This document shows positions 29,877 to 40,446 of a stretch of DNA of 64,000 bases, one piece after another. Source of the DNA: Sphingomonadaceae bacterium. Its GTDB lineage: Bacteria > Pseudomonadota > Alphaproteobacteria > Sphingomonadales > Sphingomonadaceae. The stretch is taken from NCBI GenBank assembly GCA_021732525.1, contig JAKFUU010000006.1:62001-126000 (forward strand), written 5' to 3'. Each line of letters starts with the position of its first letter. Position 1 is the stretch's first letter. Both the position numbers and the translations under genes were made by a program. The notes below the pieces were generated by a model. It made no database searches. It was given only the letters and a program-made list of their open reading frames with translations, and was not told the origin of the DNA.

Positions 29877-30773
29877 TCAAGCCCGCGGATGGGCGTTCAG
29901 ATATTCATCCATTAACATGGCGGTGTCGACGCCGGTGTAGACTTGCGTCGAGCTTAGGCTGGCATGGCCGAGCAATTCTTGCAAACTGCGCAAATCTGCG
30001 CCGCCCGCCAGCAGATGCGTGGCGAAGCTGTGGCGCAGGGCGTGGGGCGTGACTTTGTCGGATAGGCCAAGGCCGCGGCGCGCCGCCTGCACCGCGCGGC
30101 GGATGAGGGCAGGGGAAAGCGGGCCGCCGCGCGCGCCGCGAAACAGCGGATGGTCTTTGCTTGGCGCATATGGACAAATCGCGAGATAATCTTCGATAGC
30201 GGTTTTAACTTGCGGTAATAACGGTACTATCCTTGTCTTGCCGCGCTTGCCGGTAACGCGCAAAATATCGCTGAGCGGTAAGACGTCGCCCATCAGGCCG
30301 GTCGCCTCGCTGATCCGCAGGCCGCTGCCATAAAGCAGCAGCAATAGCGCCCAATCGCGCGCGCCGATCCAGCCCTCGCCCGCATTTTCCGCCACGCTTT
30401 GCGCCAGCGCGATGACATCATCGGGATTGACCGGACGGGGCAGGCTGCGCTGGCTTCGCGGGCCTTTGAGCGCGGGGATCGCGGCTTTCTCGCCCAGCGC
30501 AAAATGCAGAAAATTGCGGATCGCCGAAAGCTCGCGCGCGGTGCTGCGGTTCGTCAGGCCATCGGCGCGGCGGTGAGCGAGATAGGCGCGCAGATCCGCC
30601 GAAGTAATCGCCGCCAATGCGCGCCGGTCCGCCACATGCCCCCAATGTTCGGCCAGAAATTCCGCCAGCCGCTGCGCCGTGGCGACATAGGCCAGCACGG
30701 TCGCTTTCGATTGCCGCCGGTTATCGGCGAGATAGGCGCGGTAATCTTCGCGCAGGTTGGGTGCAGGCGGCAT
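29877..30773 (-). CDS. xerC: Tyrosine recombinase XerC
   Basis: GSGLRISEATGL, HALRHSFATHLLAGGADLRSLQELLGHASLSSTQVYT catalytic motifs. Confidence 0.92.
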   Translation of the reverse strand: MPPAPNLREDYRAYLADNRRQSKATVLAYVATAQRLAEFLAEHWGHVADRRALAAITSADLRAYLAHRRADGLTNRSTARELSAIRNFLHFALGEKAAIPALKGPRSQRSLPRPVNPDDVIALAQSVAENAGEGWIGARDWALLLLLYGSGLRISEATGLMGDVLPLSDILRVTGKRGKTRIVPLLPQVKTAIEDYLAICPYAPSKDHPLFRGARGGPLSPALIRRAVQAARRGLGLSDKVTPHALRHSFATHLLAGGADLRSLQELLGHASLSSTQVYTGVDTAMLMDEYLNAHPRA

Positions 30774-30782
30774 GCAGCGACG

Positions 30783-31979
30783 TTAGCAGTTTACCTGTGC
30801 CGCCACAATCTGCGGCAAGATGGCATCGAGTAGCGGCATGCCTTTCGGGGTGATGGTCAAATATTGACCGTCGCGGGTCAACATGCCGAGCGCAGCAATT
30901 TTTGCGGCGGCGGCGGGGTCGATCAACCGGTCTTGCGGAAACCCGGTGCGCGCGGCAATGTCGGCCAAATCAACACCTTCGCCTAGCCGCAGGCCCATCA
31001 GCAACGCCTCCACCGCGCGGGTGGGCGCGTCGAGCGCGGTTTCTTCGGCTATACCATGCCCGTTGCGCGCGATTGCGGACAGGAAATTCTCCGGCTTTTT
31101 ATGCCGCTGCGTCGCATGGTTCAACCGGCGGCCATGCGCGCCAGGGCCGATGCCAACATAATCCTGGTAGCGCCAATAGGTCAGGTTATGGCGGCTTTTC
31201 TGGCCCGCCTTTGCGTGGTTGCTAATTTCATAGGCGGGCATTCCGGCGGCATCCATTATCGTCTGGGTAATGGCGAAAAGATCTGCGCCCGCATCATCGC
31301 CAATGGGGTCAAAAATACCTTTGCGCACGTCGCTGGCAAAGCGGGTGCCCTCCTCAATCGTCAATTGGTAAAGCGACATATGCGCCGTGCCTAGGCCGAT
31401 TGCGCGGTCCAATTCGCGGTGCCAATGCGCCTCATTCTGCCTTGGCCGGGCATAGATAAGATCGATGCTAACCCGGCCAAATGCGCGCTGCGCGATATCC
31501 AATGCAGCAAGGCTCTCCGCGACATTATGCGCGCGGCCCAGAAAATGCAGCGCGGCATCATCGAGCGCTTGCAGGCCCAATGATACGCGGTTCACGCCCG
31601 CCGCCGCCAAATCGGCAAAGCGCGCCGCTTCCACCGAGGACGGATTGGCCTCCAGCGTGATTTCGCAGGCGCTGGTCAGGCCCCATAAATGATTCGCCCG
31701 GTCAATCAAGCTTGCGACCAACCGCGGTTCCATAAGCGAGGGTGTACCCCCGCCGAAAAATATCGAGCCGATACGCGGTGCCGGGTTAACCGTATATTCA
31801 TACCGCAAATCAACATTAAGCGCCTTAAGCCAAATATCGTGGTCGATATTGCTGCGAACATGGCTGTTAAAATCGCAATAAGGGCATTTTGAAACGCAAA
31901 ATGGCCAATGAATATAAAGCGCAACTTCGCCCGATTCATTGGGTTTGGCGGGCGTGATGGGAGATGATTGATGGCGCAT
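30783..31979 (-). CDS. hemW: HemW-like radical SAM heme chaperone
   Basis: LYIHWPFCVSKCPYCDFNSH; FFGGGTPSLM; RVSLGLQALDDAALHFLGR; probable start MRHQSS at 31979. Confidence 0.93.
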   Translation of the reverse strand: MRHQSSPITPAKPNESGEVALYIHWPFCVSKCPYCDFNSHVRSNIDHDIWLKALNVDLRYEYTVNPAPRIGSIFFGGGTPSLMEPRLVASLIDRANHLWGLTSACEITLEANPSSVEAARFADLAAAGVNRVSLGLQALDDAALHFLGRAHNVAESLAALDIAQRAFGRVSIDLIYARPRQNEAHWHRELDRAIGLGTAHMSLYQLTIEEGTRFASDVRKGIFDPIGDDAGADLFAITQTIMDAAGMPAYEISNHAKAGQKSRHNLTYWRYQDYVGIGPGAHGRRLNHATQRHKKPENFLSAIARNGHGIAEETALDAPTRAVEALLMGLRLGEGVDLADIAARTGFPQDRLIDPAAAAKIAALGMLTRDGQYLTITPKGMPLLDAILPQIVAAQVNC

Positions 31980-32009
31980 TGCGGCACCCGTAAATTTACG
32001 CAGTTGATC

Positions 32010-32561
32010 ATGCAAGGAACAATGATGGCCGTGTTGATTGGTTGCGGTGTTAGCCGTTCCGCTGCTGAACAGCCCACCCCGCCGGCTCCTTCCCCAACAT
32101 CATTATCCTCTGTGCCAATCGCGAATGATTTGCAGCGCGCGATGCTTTCCGCGCATAATGATGCCCGCGCCGCCGTTGGCGTGGGGCCGGTCGCTTGGGA
32201 TACGAAATTGAGCGCCGCCGCCGCCGCTTATGCGCGCGAACTGGCCGCCAATGGCAGGTTTGAGCATAGCAGCAGCGCGTCGCGCCCCGACCAAGGGGAA
32301 AATTTATGGGCGGGAACCACGCGCGCTTATTCTTTCGAGCAAATGGCGGGCGGTTGGATCGATGAGCGACGTTATTTTATAGCCGCTGTTTTCCCCCATG
32401 TCAGCACGACCGGAAATTGGCAGGATGTTGGCCATTATTCGCAAATTATTTGGCGAAACACAACGCGCATTGGCTGCGGTATTGCCAGCAACCGCCACCG
32501 CGATATTCTGGTTTGCCGCTATAGTTCGCCCGGCAATTTTACGGGCCAGCGGGTTTTTTAG
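32010..32561 (+). CDS. CAP/SCP-domain secreted protein
   Basis: MLSAHNDARAAVGVGPVAWDTKLSAAAAAYAREL; GHYSQIIWRNTTRIGCGIA; start chosen at ATG 32010. Confidence 0.88.
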   Translation: MQGTMMAVLIGCGVSRSAAEQPTPPAPSPTSLSSVPIANDLQRAMLSAHNDARAAVGVGPVAWDTKLSAAAAAYARELAANGRFEHSSSASRPDQGENLWAGTTRAYSFEQMAGGWIDERRYFIAAVFPHVSTTGNWQDVGHYSQIIWRNTTRIGCGIASNRHRDILVCRYSSPGNFTGQRVF

Positions 32562-32677
32562 AGCATCGCGCGAAAATATGGGCACCGGTTTTTCGCATAA
32601 AGCGATGCGACAACAAAGTGATAGAGTGGACGGTGTGATTCAAATTTCACGCAGCGCACTCGAGATAGTGCTGCGGC

Positions 32678-33316
32678 TTAAAAAACCGCCGCGACCAATT
32701 TCTGAAAGGCGTTGGCGCGGTGATCATGCTGCATCTTGTAATCAGGACCGAGCTCGGCGTAGGTTTGCGTTTCGCCATTGGGCACAAATACCGGATCATA
32801 GCCAAAGCCCATGGCCCCGCGCGGCGGCCAGGTGAGCGTGCCCGGTGCGCGGCCTTCGAAAAGCTCGTGATGCCCATCGGGCCAAACCAGCGCGAGTGTT
32901 GAGATGAAATAGGCGCTGCGGTCCGCACCCGGGCCTTGTTCGGCCAACTTGCCCTCCACTTTGCCCATGGCGAGATACCAGTCGCGGCCCGGCCCGCCAA
33001 GCGCATCGGCCTCGATCACATTGCGCTCGGCCCAATCGGCGGTCCACACGCCGGGCGCGCCGTTCAGCGCCCGGACGCAAAGCCCGCTGTCGTCGGCAAG
33101 CGCGGGCGCTCCGGTGGCATCGCACGCCGCCCGCGCCTTGATTAGCGCATTTTCGGCAAAGCTGCTGCCGGTTTCTTCGGGTTCGGGTAAGCCTAAATCA
33201 CCTACCGCCTGCGCCGTCATGTCATAGGGCGTGAGCAGAGCGCTGATTTCCGCAAGCTTGCCCCGATTATGCGTGGCGATAATCAATCGGCCGGCGGTTA
33301 GTTTGCGGGTGGTCAT
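32678..33316 (-). CDS. rdgB: XTP/dITP diphosphatase (Ham1/RdgB)
   Basis: IIATHNRGKLAEISALL; ALADDSGLCVRALNGAPGVWTADWA; GFGYDPVFVPNG. Confidence 0.95.
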   Translation of the reverse strand: MTTRKLTAGRLIIATHNRGKLAEISALLTPYDMTAQAVGDLGLPEPEETGSSFAENALIKARAACDATGAPALADDSGLCVRALNGAPGVWTADWAERNVIEADALGGPGRDWYLAMGKVEGKLAEQGPGADRSAYFISTLALVWPDGHHELFEGRAPGTLTWPPRGAMGFGYDPVFVPNGETQTYAELGPDYKMQHDHRANAFQKLVAAVF

Positions 33317-33331
33317 CGTCTCGACTTTGCG

Positions 33332-34048
33332 TTAGGATTTGACCGCAGCGACCTGCGCCACAAAAATCTTCTCGCACCCCATTCGGCCCAGACGCAGCAA
33401 GCGGAGCAGCGCTTCTTCGTCGTAAGCTGCACCCTCGGCGGTGGCTTGCACCTCGGCGATTTTGCCGCCTTCGATCAGCACGAAATTGGCATCGGCATCG
33501 GCGCTGCTGTCTTCATCATAATCCAGATCGAGCACGGGCGTGCCTTGGTAAATGCCGCAGCTGATCGCGGCGACATGCGCGGTGATCGGGTCTTGCTTAA
33601 TCGCACCCGATGCGAGCAGGCCGTTGACGGCAAGGCGCATCGCGACCCATGCGCCCGAGATCGACGCGGTGCGCGTGCCGCCGTCGGCCTGAATCACATC
33701 GCAATCGAGCGTAATTTGATGTTCGCCGAGTTTTTTCATATCGACAACGGCGCGCAAGGACCGGCCGATCAGCCGCTGAATTTCCTGCGTCCGGCCCGAT
33801 TGCTTGCCCTTGGCGGCTTCGCGCTGGCTGCGCGTATGGGTGGCGCGGGGCAGCATCGAATATTCCGCGGTGACCCACCCTTCGCCCTTGCCGCGCATCC
33901 ACGGGGGCAGGCGGTCTTCGACGCTGGCGGTAACGAGTACTTTGGTATCGCCAAAGCTGATCAAGCAGGAACCTTCGGCATGTTTGGTAAAGCCGGTTTC
34001 GATGGAAATAGCTCGCATTTCGTCGGGCGCACGTCCGGATGGTCGCAT
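33332..34048 (-). CDS. rph: Ribonuclease PH
   Basis: [68 protein letters not shown]. Confidence 0.96.
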   Translation of the reverse strand: MRPSGRAPDEMRAISIETGFTKHAEGSCLISFGDTKVLVTASVEDRLPPWMRGKGEGWVTAEYSMLPRATHTRSQREAAKGKQSGRTQEIQRLIGRSLRAVVDMKKLGEHQITLDCDVIQADGGTRTASISGAWVAMRLAVNGLLASGAIKQDPITAHVAAISCGIYQGTPVLDLDYDEDSSADADANFVLIEGGKIAEVQATAEGAAYDEEALLRLLRLGRMGCEKIFVAQVAAVKS

Positions 34049-34131
34049 AATGAAAACTCCTGTAGATTTGATGACCTTCCCTTAAAGAGACGGGCTTGCT
34101 TTGCAAGCATGCTGCGCTAATCAATAGTATC

Positions 34132-35175
34132 ATGGCAAGCAACCCGATCACCGAATTGAACGATCGCACCCGCGTAATTTTTCGCAGCGTGGTGGAAAGC
34201 TATCTGGATAGCGGCGCGCCGGTGGGTTCGCGCACCATATCCAAATTTTCCGGGTTGAACCTGTCGCCCGCCTCGATCCGCAATGTCATGCAGGATTTGG
34301 AGGAGCTGGGCCTGCTCGCCGCGCCGCATATCAGCGCGGGGCGGGTGCCGACCAACAGCGGGCTTCGGCTTTTCGTTGATGGCATGATGCAGGCGGCCGA
34401 ACCGTCCATGGATGAACAACGCGCGATCGAATCGCAAATTGCGGGCGACGGACCGATCGAAGCGGCGTTGGCGGCGGCGACGTTGGTTTTGGCGGGGCTA
34501 TCGGCCTGCGCCGGATTGGTGGTTGTGCCCAACCGGGAGGCGGTGCTCAAGCAATTTAATTTTCTGCGCATTTCGGCGCGGCAGATTCTGGCGATATTGG
34601 TTGGCGCGGACGGCAGCGTTGAAAATCGCCTGATTCCTATTGGTGATGACGTCAGCGACGCGATGTTGACCGAGGCGGCAAATTATATGACCGCGCGTTT
34701 ATCCGGCCTAACGCTGGTGCAGGCGCTGGCCAAACTGGATCACGAGATCCGCGCCGAAAAAGCTGCGCTGGACGCCGCCAGCGCCGATCTGGTGCGCAAG
34801 GGGCTGATGCTGTGGACGATCGATGCCGGCGCGCGCCCAGTGATGATTGTAAAGGGGCAATCCAACCTGATCGACGAAGACGCGGCCCATGATCTTGACC
34901 GGGTTCGGCAATTGCTCGATCAACTGGAAAGCAAGGAGGAAATCGCCCGCCTGCTCGACAGCGCGCGCGATGCGCAATCGACGCGGATCTTCATTGGCGC
35001 TGAAAATAAGTTATTTTCCCTCTCCGGTTCGTCGGTAATCGCCGCGCCTTACCGCGATGAAGGCGGCCAGGTGGTGGGGGTGGTGGGGGTAATCGGGCCG
35101 ACCCGGCTCAATTATGCGCGGATTGTGCCGATGGTTGATTTCACCGCAAAGGCGCTAAGCCGCTTGATGAAATAG
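34132..35175 (+). CDS. hrcA: Heat-inducible transcription repressor HrcA
   Basis: ELNDRTRVIFRSVVESYLDSGAPVGSRTISKFSGLNLSPASIRNVMQDLEELGLLAAPHISAGRVPT. Confidence 0.96.
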   Translation: MASNPITELNDRTRVIFRSVVESYLDSGAPVGSRTISKFSGLNLSPASIRNVMQDLEELGLLAAPHISAGRVPTNSGLRLFVDGMMQAAEPSMDEQRAIESQIAGDGPIEAALAAATLVLAGLSACAGLVVVPNREAVLKQFNFLRISARQILAILVGADGSVENRLIPIGDDVSDAMLTEAANYMTARLSGLTLVQALAKLDHEIRAEKAALDAASADLVRKGLMLWTIDAGARPVMIVKGQSNLIDEDAAHDLDRVRQLLDQLESKEEIARLLDSARDAQSTRIFIGAENKLFSLSGSSVIAAPYRDEGGQVVGVVGVIGPTRLNYARIVPMVDFTAKALSRLMK

Positions 35176-35259
35176 CAACAATGCCTATATGCGCTTCACC
35201 AAACTGATAGCGTATCAAGCGCATCGTGGAAAATTATCATGGAAAATTAGAGCTGGGTT

Positions 35260-35844
35260 ATGAAAGACAGACAACAAACCGAAGTTGCCGATGCCGCCGC
35301 CGCGCAAGAATTGGACGGCGTGCCGGAGCATTTGAAAGAAGGCAGCGGGGCCGATAACAGCGGCGGACCGACAGACGAAGCAATGGCCTTGTTGCGCGAT
35401 CAATTGGCCGAAGCGCAGCAGGAGGTTCTTTATGCCAAGGCCGACACGCAAAATCTGCGCCGCCGCATGGAAAAAGAAATATCCGATGCCCGCGCCTATG
35501 CCGCGACCCATTTTGCGCGCGATATCTTGTCAGTATCAGATAATCTAACCCGCGCGTTGGATGCGATTCCGGCGGAACTTCGCGACGATGAAAAGATGAA
35601 AGGTCTGGTCATTGGCCTTGAAGCCACCGGCCGCGAGCTGGATAGCGTATTTGCCAAAAACGGCATTACGCGCATCGCCGCGATGGGCATGCCGCTTGAT
35701 CCCAATCTGCATCAGGCGATGGTCGAAATCCCCAACGATGATGCCGCGCCCGGCACGATCATTGCCGAAATGCAGGCAGGCTATATGATCAAAGACCGGT
35801 TGCTGCGCCCGGCCATGGTTGGTGTGGCGAAAAAGGCGGAATAG
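35260..35844 (+). CDS. grpE: Nucleotide exchange factor GrpE
   Basis: Coiled coil AEAQQEVLYAKADTQNLRRRMEKE; PNLHQAMVEIPNDDAAPGTIIAEMQAGYMIKDRLLRPAMVGV. Confidence 0.95.
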   Translation: MKDRQQTEVADAAAAQELDGVPEHLKEGSGADNSGGPTDEAMALLRDQLAEAQQEVLYAKADTQNLRRRMEKEISDARAYAATHFARDILSVSDNLTRALDAIPAELRDDEKMKGLVIGLEATGRELDSVFAKNGITRIAAMGMPLDPNLHQAMVEIPNDDAAPGTIIAEMQAGYMIKDRLLRPAMVGVAKKAE

Positions 35845-35882
35845 CAGGCGACAGCCGCCGCAAAATAATCTACCTGGCGGCA

Positions 35883-37277
35883 ATGAACAACCCGGCGATG
35901 CTATCTTCAGACCAGCCATGGCGCGACGAATTTCGCGCGATGCTGTCGCTTGCCTGGCCGTTGATCCTGACCAATATCACGATGGTTTTAATCAACGCGA
36001 CCGACGTGTTTTTGCTCGCGCGATTGGGGCCGGATGCTTTGGCGGCGTCGGCGCTGGGTTCGGGGATTGTCATTGCGATGATGCTGATTGGCATTGGCAT
36101 CGTCGTTGCCGGTTCGCCGTTGATGGCGGCTGAGCTGGGCCGCAAGGCGCATTCGGTGCGCGATGTGCGGCGGACATTCCGGCAAACGCTGTGGGCCGCA
36201 ACCGCGGTCTCCATCCCGATTTGGGCAATCTTGTGGCCAATGGGAGATTTACTGAAATGGGCGGGGCAACCGGACCGGTTGGCAGCCGATACCGGGATAT
36301 TCATTCGTGCGTTAATGTGGCAGATTTTGCCGACGTTGGGCGTTGTTGCGATCCGCGGCTTTATGGCGGCGATGGAAATGCCGCGTTGGACAATGATTGC
36401 GGGGCTCGCCGCCGTTGTCGTTAATGCCATCGTGAATTACGGGCTGATCTTCGGCCAGTTTGGCCTTCCGGCATGGGGCTTGTTTGGCGCGGGTGTGGGT
36501 AGTTCTTTGGTTAGTCTGTTCCAGTTTCTGTTCCTCGCTCTGATCGTGTCGCGCCATCCTCGTTTCCGTCGCTATCATCTGTTTGGCCGTTGGTGGCGAT
36601 CCGATTGGCCGCGCTTTATGACGATCTGTAAATTAGGTCTGCCGATTGGTTTGCATATGGGTTTTGAGGCGATGGTATTTGCCGCCGCCGTTTTCTTGAT
36701 GGGATATATCAACACCGCCTCGGTCGCTGCGCATGCGATTGCCATACAGATTGCGTCGATGACCTTCATGGTGCCGATGGGTATGGGACAAGCGGCAACG
36801 GTGCGCGTGGGCCTTGGTTATGGCGCGCGTGATGCCGAGGCGATCCGCCGCGCCGGATGGACCGCTTATGCGCTTGGCGTGGGTTTTATGACCGCGATGG
36901 CACTGGTGATATGGTTGATCCCTGGGCCGCTGGCTCAGATATTCCTCGAATCCGAATCGGCCGCCAATGCGGAGGTGTTGCGGCTTGCGGTATCGTTCCT
37001 GCTGGTGGCGGCGGTGTTTCAGATTGTCGATGGCGCGCAGGTGGTGGGCACGGGCATGCTGCGCGGTTTGCAGGACACCAAATGGCCGATGCTGTTTGCC
37101 GCTTTTGGCTACTGGGTCATCGGCATCGGCGTTGGCGCGGGATTGGCATTTTGGGCCGGATGGGATGGGGCGGGTATTTGGATCGGATTGGCGGCTGGAT
37201 TGGCGCTGGTCGCGCTGCTGGTTCTTATCCGCTGGATGCGGCGCGATGCATTGGGGTTGCTGCCCTCAAAAGGGTAA
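35883..37277 (+). CDS. MATE-family efflux transporter
   Basis: 12 TM; LAWPLILTNITMVLINATDVFLLARLGPDALAASALG; QIVDGAQVVGTGMLRGLQDTKWPM. Confidence 0.92.
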   Translation: MNNPAMLSSDQPWRDEFRAMLSLAWPLILTNITMVLINATDVFLLARLGPDALAASALGSGIVIAMMLIGIGIVVAGSPLMAAELGRKAHSVRDVRRTFRQTLWAATAVSIPIWAILWPMGDLLKWAGQPDRLAADTGIFIRALMWQILPTLGVVAIRGFMAAMEMPRWTMIAGLAAVVVNAIVNYGLIFGQFGLPAWGLFGAGVGSSLVSLFQFLFLALIVSRHPRFRRYHLFGRWWRSDWPRFMTICKLGLPIGLHMGFEAMVFAAAVFLMGYINTASVAAHAIAIQIASMTFMVPMGMGQAATVRVGLGYGARDAEAIRRAGWTAYALGVGFMTAMALVIWLIPGPLAQIFLESESAANAEVLRLAVSFLLVAAVFQIVDGAQVVGTGMLRGLQDTKWPMLFAAFGYWVIGIGVGAGLAFWAGWDGAGIWIGLAAGLALVALLVLIRWMRRDALGLLPSKG

Positions 37278-37730
37278 TATCCCCTCATATTGCACCAGTG
37301 GCGGCGCGCCGATCACCGAAACGCCATTGCGCAGCAGAAAGATATGCCGGATGATTTCGGCTTGTTGTTCCAACCCATATCGGGTCAATTTCCATCCCGG
37401 TTTCAAGCTATAATCATAGCGGCAAAATGGGTGCCGTTTCAGCGGCAGGAATATGCCTTGCTGATGTTGCCACACATGCGTCATCTCATGGATAAAATGG
37501 CCCTGCAGCGCCAAATTGCGGTCGCAAAAATCGTCGCAGAAAATATCACTTTTGGGATGAAACCACAAATGGCCATCGGGTGCCATGGTGATTTTTTTCG
37601 GCTGAAACCACCACCAGCGGCGATTGTGGACGCGCACAATGTCGAGATTAATCGCATCGCTGAACACAGACCGCACCAGCGCGCGTTCCTTACCGGTCAA
37701 CGTCCGGCCCGATGGATGCGCGCCGAACAT
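37266..37730 (-). CDS. Conserved protein with zinc-peptidase-like HEMTHVWQHQ motif ('vgr-related' type)
   Basis: GRTLTGKERALVRSVFSDAINLDIVRV; HFIHEMTHVWQHQQG. Confidence 0.7.
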   Translation of the reverse strand: MFGAHPSGRTLTGKERALVRSVFSDAINLDIVRVHNRRWWWFQPKKITMAPDGHLWFHPKSDIFCDDFCDRNLALQGHFIHEMTHVWQHQQGIFLPLKRHPFCRYDYSLKPGWKLTRYGLEQQAEIIRHIFLLRNGVSVIGAPPLVQYEGILPF

Positions 37731-37733
37731 GGG

Positions 37734-38219
37734 CTAAAGCGCCTTGCGCTCGTCGGGCACGGTGCCGTCCGCTTCTTGCACCACCGCGTTGACCAGAACG
37801 CGGTCGCCGTTGGAAAAGATATATTCGGTTTCTATTTCGCCCAGCCGCCGCGCACGCAGGTTGACACCCCACATCATCACATGTTTGCCGCCGCGTTTGA
37901 ATTCGACCTTGCGTCGTGCTGGGATGGTGATTTGGCCCAGCGGCGTCATGGTCATAACGCCGCTTTTTGTATCTTTGCTGCTTTCGTGCATTTCAGACCG
38001 AATGATCGAGGGGGAGACAACGCGCAGCAGCCGAACATCGCGCGGTCCGCCATGCACGTTGAAATAAAGCGCCGACGGATTGCTATCGACCGGGGACAGC
38101 ACCAACACCGCCCGGTCCACCCGCAATTTGGGCGGATCGCCGCAAGCGCCAAGCGCCAAGAATGCGGCAGCCGCGATGATGCCCAATAATTTCCGATATT
38201 GTCCCAAATTGTCACCCAT
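37734..38219 (-). CDS. PCu(A)C-type periplasmic copper chaperone (lipoprotein)
   Basis: Lipobox ALGACG; SALYFNVH; SEMHESSKDTKSGVMTMTPLGQITIPARRKVEFKRGGKHVMMWGV matches the H/M copper-site layout. Confidence 0.85.
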   Translation of the reverse strand: MGDNLGQYRKLLGIIAAAAFLALGACGDPPKLRVDRAVLVLSPVDSNPSALYFNVHGGPRDVRLLRVVSPSIIRSEMHESSKDTKSGVMTMTPLGQITIPARRKVEFKRGGKHVMMWGVNLRARRLGEIETEYIFSNGDRVLVNAVVQEADGTVPDERKAL

Positions 38220-38294
38220 TGTTCGTCATTGCTTCGTTTCATGCGCAAAAATGCATGGATTTCGTAATTTTGTCTTATCTAGTTATGCTGATCT

Positions 38295-38325
38295 CTTGTG
38301 CCAAGCGATTTGACACCTATATCGC
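38295..38325 (+). promoter_or_regulatory. Putative RpoH-type heat-shock promoter upstream of dnaK
   Basis: CTTG (38295-38298), 17-nt spacer, CCTATATCGC (38316-38325), close to the alphaproteobacterial heat-shock consensus recalled as CTTG-N17-CYTATNTNNG. Confidence 0.5.
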
Positions 38326-38432
38326 CGGGGAAACATGACAAATCTGGTCATGTCGGTATGTGGCAAGGGTGCCTGATGGGCCGGAGCCACCGAAATTATA
38401 CGCAACAAAGACAAAATTGGGGTAAGAAACAG

Positions 38433-40343
38433 ATGGCTAAAGTTATTGGTATTGATTTGGGCACAACCAACAGCTGCGTTGCAGTGATGGACGGCGGCAA
38501 GCCAAAAGTTATAGAAAATGCGGAAGGCGCGCGCACCACGCCGTCGATCGTCGCTTTTGCAAAAGATGGCGAGCGCCTAATCGGGCAGCCGGCAAAGCGC
38601 CAAGCGGTGACCAACCCCGAAAGCACGATTTATGCGGTTAAGCGCCTGATCGGCCGGCGGTTTGACGACCCAATGACCAAAAAAGACATGGAACTGGTCC
38701 CCTATAGCATCGTTAAGGGCAAGAATGGCGACGCCTGGGTTGAGGCGGGCGGGGAGAAATATTCGCCGTCGCAAATTTCCGCCTTCACACTGCAAAAAAT
38801 GAAAGAAACCGCCGAAGCTTATTTGGGCGAAACCGTGACGCAAGCGGTAATCACCGTTCCGGCTTATTTCAACGATGCACAGCGCCAAGCCACGAAGGAT
38901 GCAGGCCAAATCGCGGGGCTTGAAGTGCTGCGCATCATTAACGAGCCAACCGCAGCGGCGCTGGCTTATGGTCTGGACAAGGATGAGAATAAAACCATCG
39001 CGGTCTATGATTTGGGCGGCGGCACATTCGATATTTCGATCCTGGAGGTGGGCGACGGGGTTTTTGAGGTTAAATCGACCAATGGCGACACATTCCTGGG
39101 CGGCGAAGATTTTGACAGCAAGCTGGTCGAATTTTTGGCATCCGATTTCCAAAAGGCGGAAAGCATCGATCTGACCAAAGACAAATTGGCTTTGCAGCGG
39201 TTGAAAGAGGCGGCGGAAAAGGCGAAGATCGAATTGTCATCGGCGCAATCGACCGAAATCAATCTGCCCTTTATCACTGCCGATCAAAATGGCCCCAAGC
39301 ATCTGGTGAAAAATATCACCCGCGCCGATTTGGAAAAATTGGTCGATGATTTGATCAAACGCACGCTGGAGCCTTGTAAAAAAGCCATCGCCGATGCGGG
39401 GGTCAAGGCGGCGGATATTGATGAAGTCGTGATGGTCGGCGGTATGACCCGGATGCCCAAAGTGCGCGAAGTGGTGAAAAATTTCTTTGGCAAGGAACCG
39501 CATACCGGCGTTAATCCCGACGAAGTGGTGGCCATGGGCGCGGCGATCCAGGCCGGCGTATTGCAAGGCGATGTCAAAGATGTGCTGTTGCTCGATGTAA
39601 CGCCCTTGTCGCTGGGCATCGAGACGCTGGGCGGCGTTTTCACCCGGATGATCGACCGCAACACGACGATCCCGACCAAAAAATCGCAAACCTATTCGAC
39701 CGCCGATGACAATCAAAATGCGGTGACTATCCGTGTTTTTCAAGGTGAGCGCGAAATGGCGGCGGACAATAAACTGCTGGGTAATTTTGATCTGATCGGT
39801 ATCCCGCCTGCACCGCGCGGCGTGCCGCAAATTGAGGTGACATTTGACATTGACGCCAACGGCTTGGTTAGCGTGACGGCCAAAGACAAAGGCACCGGCA
39901 AGGAACAGCAGATCAAGATACAGGCATCGGGCGGGCTTTCCGATGCCGATATCGAACAGATGGTGCAGGATGCCGAAAAATTTGCCGAAGAGGACAAGAA
40001 ACGCCGCGCCGAGGCTGAGGCAAAGAATAACGCCGAAAGCCTGGTCCATACCACCGAAAAGCAGCTTGCCGAACATGGCGATAAAATTGACGATGGGTTG
40101 AAAGGCGAAATTGAGGCCGCGATTACCGAAACCAAAAGTGCGATTGAGGGCGGCGATCCCGAAGCGATGAATGAAAAGGCCGGTGCGCTGGCGCAGGTTG
40201 CCATGAAATTGGGTGAGGCCATTTATAAAGAAGAACAGGCCAATGCCGCTCCGGCCGATAGCGCCGCAGCACCGGATGACAGCGCGGACGAAAATGTCGT
40301 AGACGCCGAATTTTCGGAAGTTGATGAAGATAAAAAAGATTAA
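38433..40343 (+). CDS. dnaK: Molecular chaperone DnaK (Hsp70)
   Basis: [42 protein letters not shown]; full Hsp70 length. Confidence 0.99.
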   Translation: MAKVIGIDLGTTNSCVAVMDGGKPKVIENAEGARTTPSIVAFAKDGERLIGQPAKRQAVTNPESTIYAVKRLIGRRFDDPMTKKDMELVPYSIVKGKNGDAWVEAGGEKYSPSQISAFTLQKMKETAEAYLGETVTQAVITVPAYFNDAQRQATKDAGQIAGLEVLRIINEPTAAALAYGLDKDENKTIAVYDLGGGTFDISILEVGDGVFEVKSTNGDTFLGGEDFDSKLVEFLASDFQKAESIDLTKDKLALQRLKEAAEKAKIELSSAQSTEINLPFITADQNGPKHLVKNITRADLEKLVDDLIKRTLEPCKKAIADAGVKAADIDEVVMVGGMTRMPKVREVVKNFFGKEPHTGVNPDEVVAMGAAIQAGVLQGDVKDVLLLDVTPLSLGIETLGGVFTRMIDRNTTIPTKKSQTYSTADDNQNAVTIRVFQGEREMAADNKLLGNFDLIGIPPAPRGVPQIEVTFDIDANGLVSVTAKDKGTGKEQQIKIQASGGLSDADIEQMVQDAEKFAEEDKKRRAEAEAKNNAESLVHTTEKQLAEHGDKIDDGLKGEIEAAITETKSAIEGGDPEAMNEKAGALAQVAMKLGEAIYKEEQANAAPADSAAAPDDSADENVVDAEFSEVDEDKKD

Positions 40344-40360
40344 AACTTAGACCTAATATT

Positions 40361-40446
40361 CGTCATTCCTGCGGAGGCGGGAATCCATCACCAGCCATCC
40401 AAATTTTGACCGCCGGTGATGGCCCCCCGCCTTCGCGGGGGTGACG
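40361..40446. repeat. Intergenic inverted-repeat element, copy B (between dnaK and dnaJ)
   Basis: CGTCATTCCTGCGGAGGCGGGAATCCATCACC (40361-40392) and GGTGATGGCCCCCCGCCTTCGCGGGGGTGACG (40415-40446). Confidence 0.8.

Noticed and set aside
35071-35095. Short tandem repeat GGTGGTGGGGGTGGTGGGGGTAATC in hrcA as a possible phase-variation tract
   Set aside because: Only two units, in-frame VVGVVGVIG within a conserved GAF-like domain; not a convincing contingency locus
39237-40076. 279-aa - strand ORF opposite dnaK
   Set aside because: Antisense to DnaK; composition artefact
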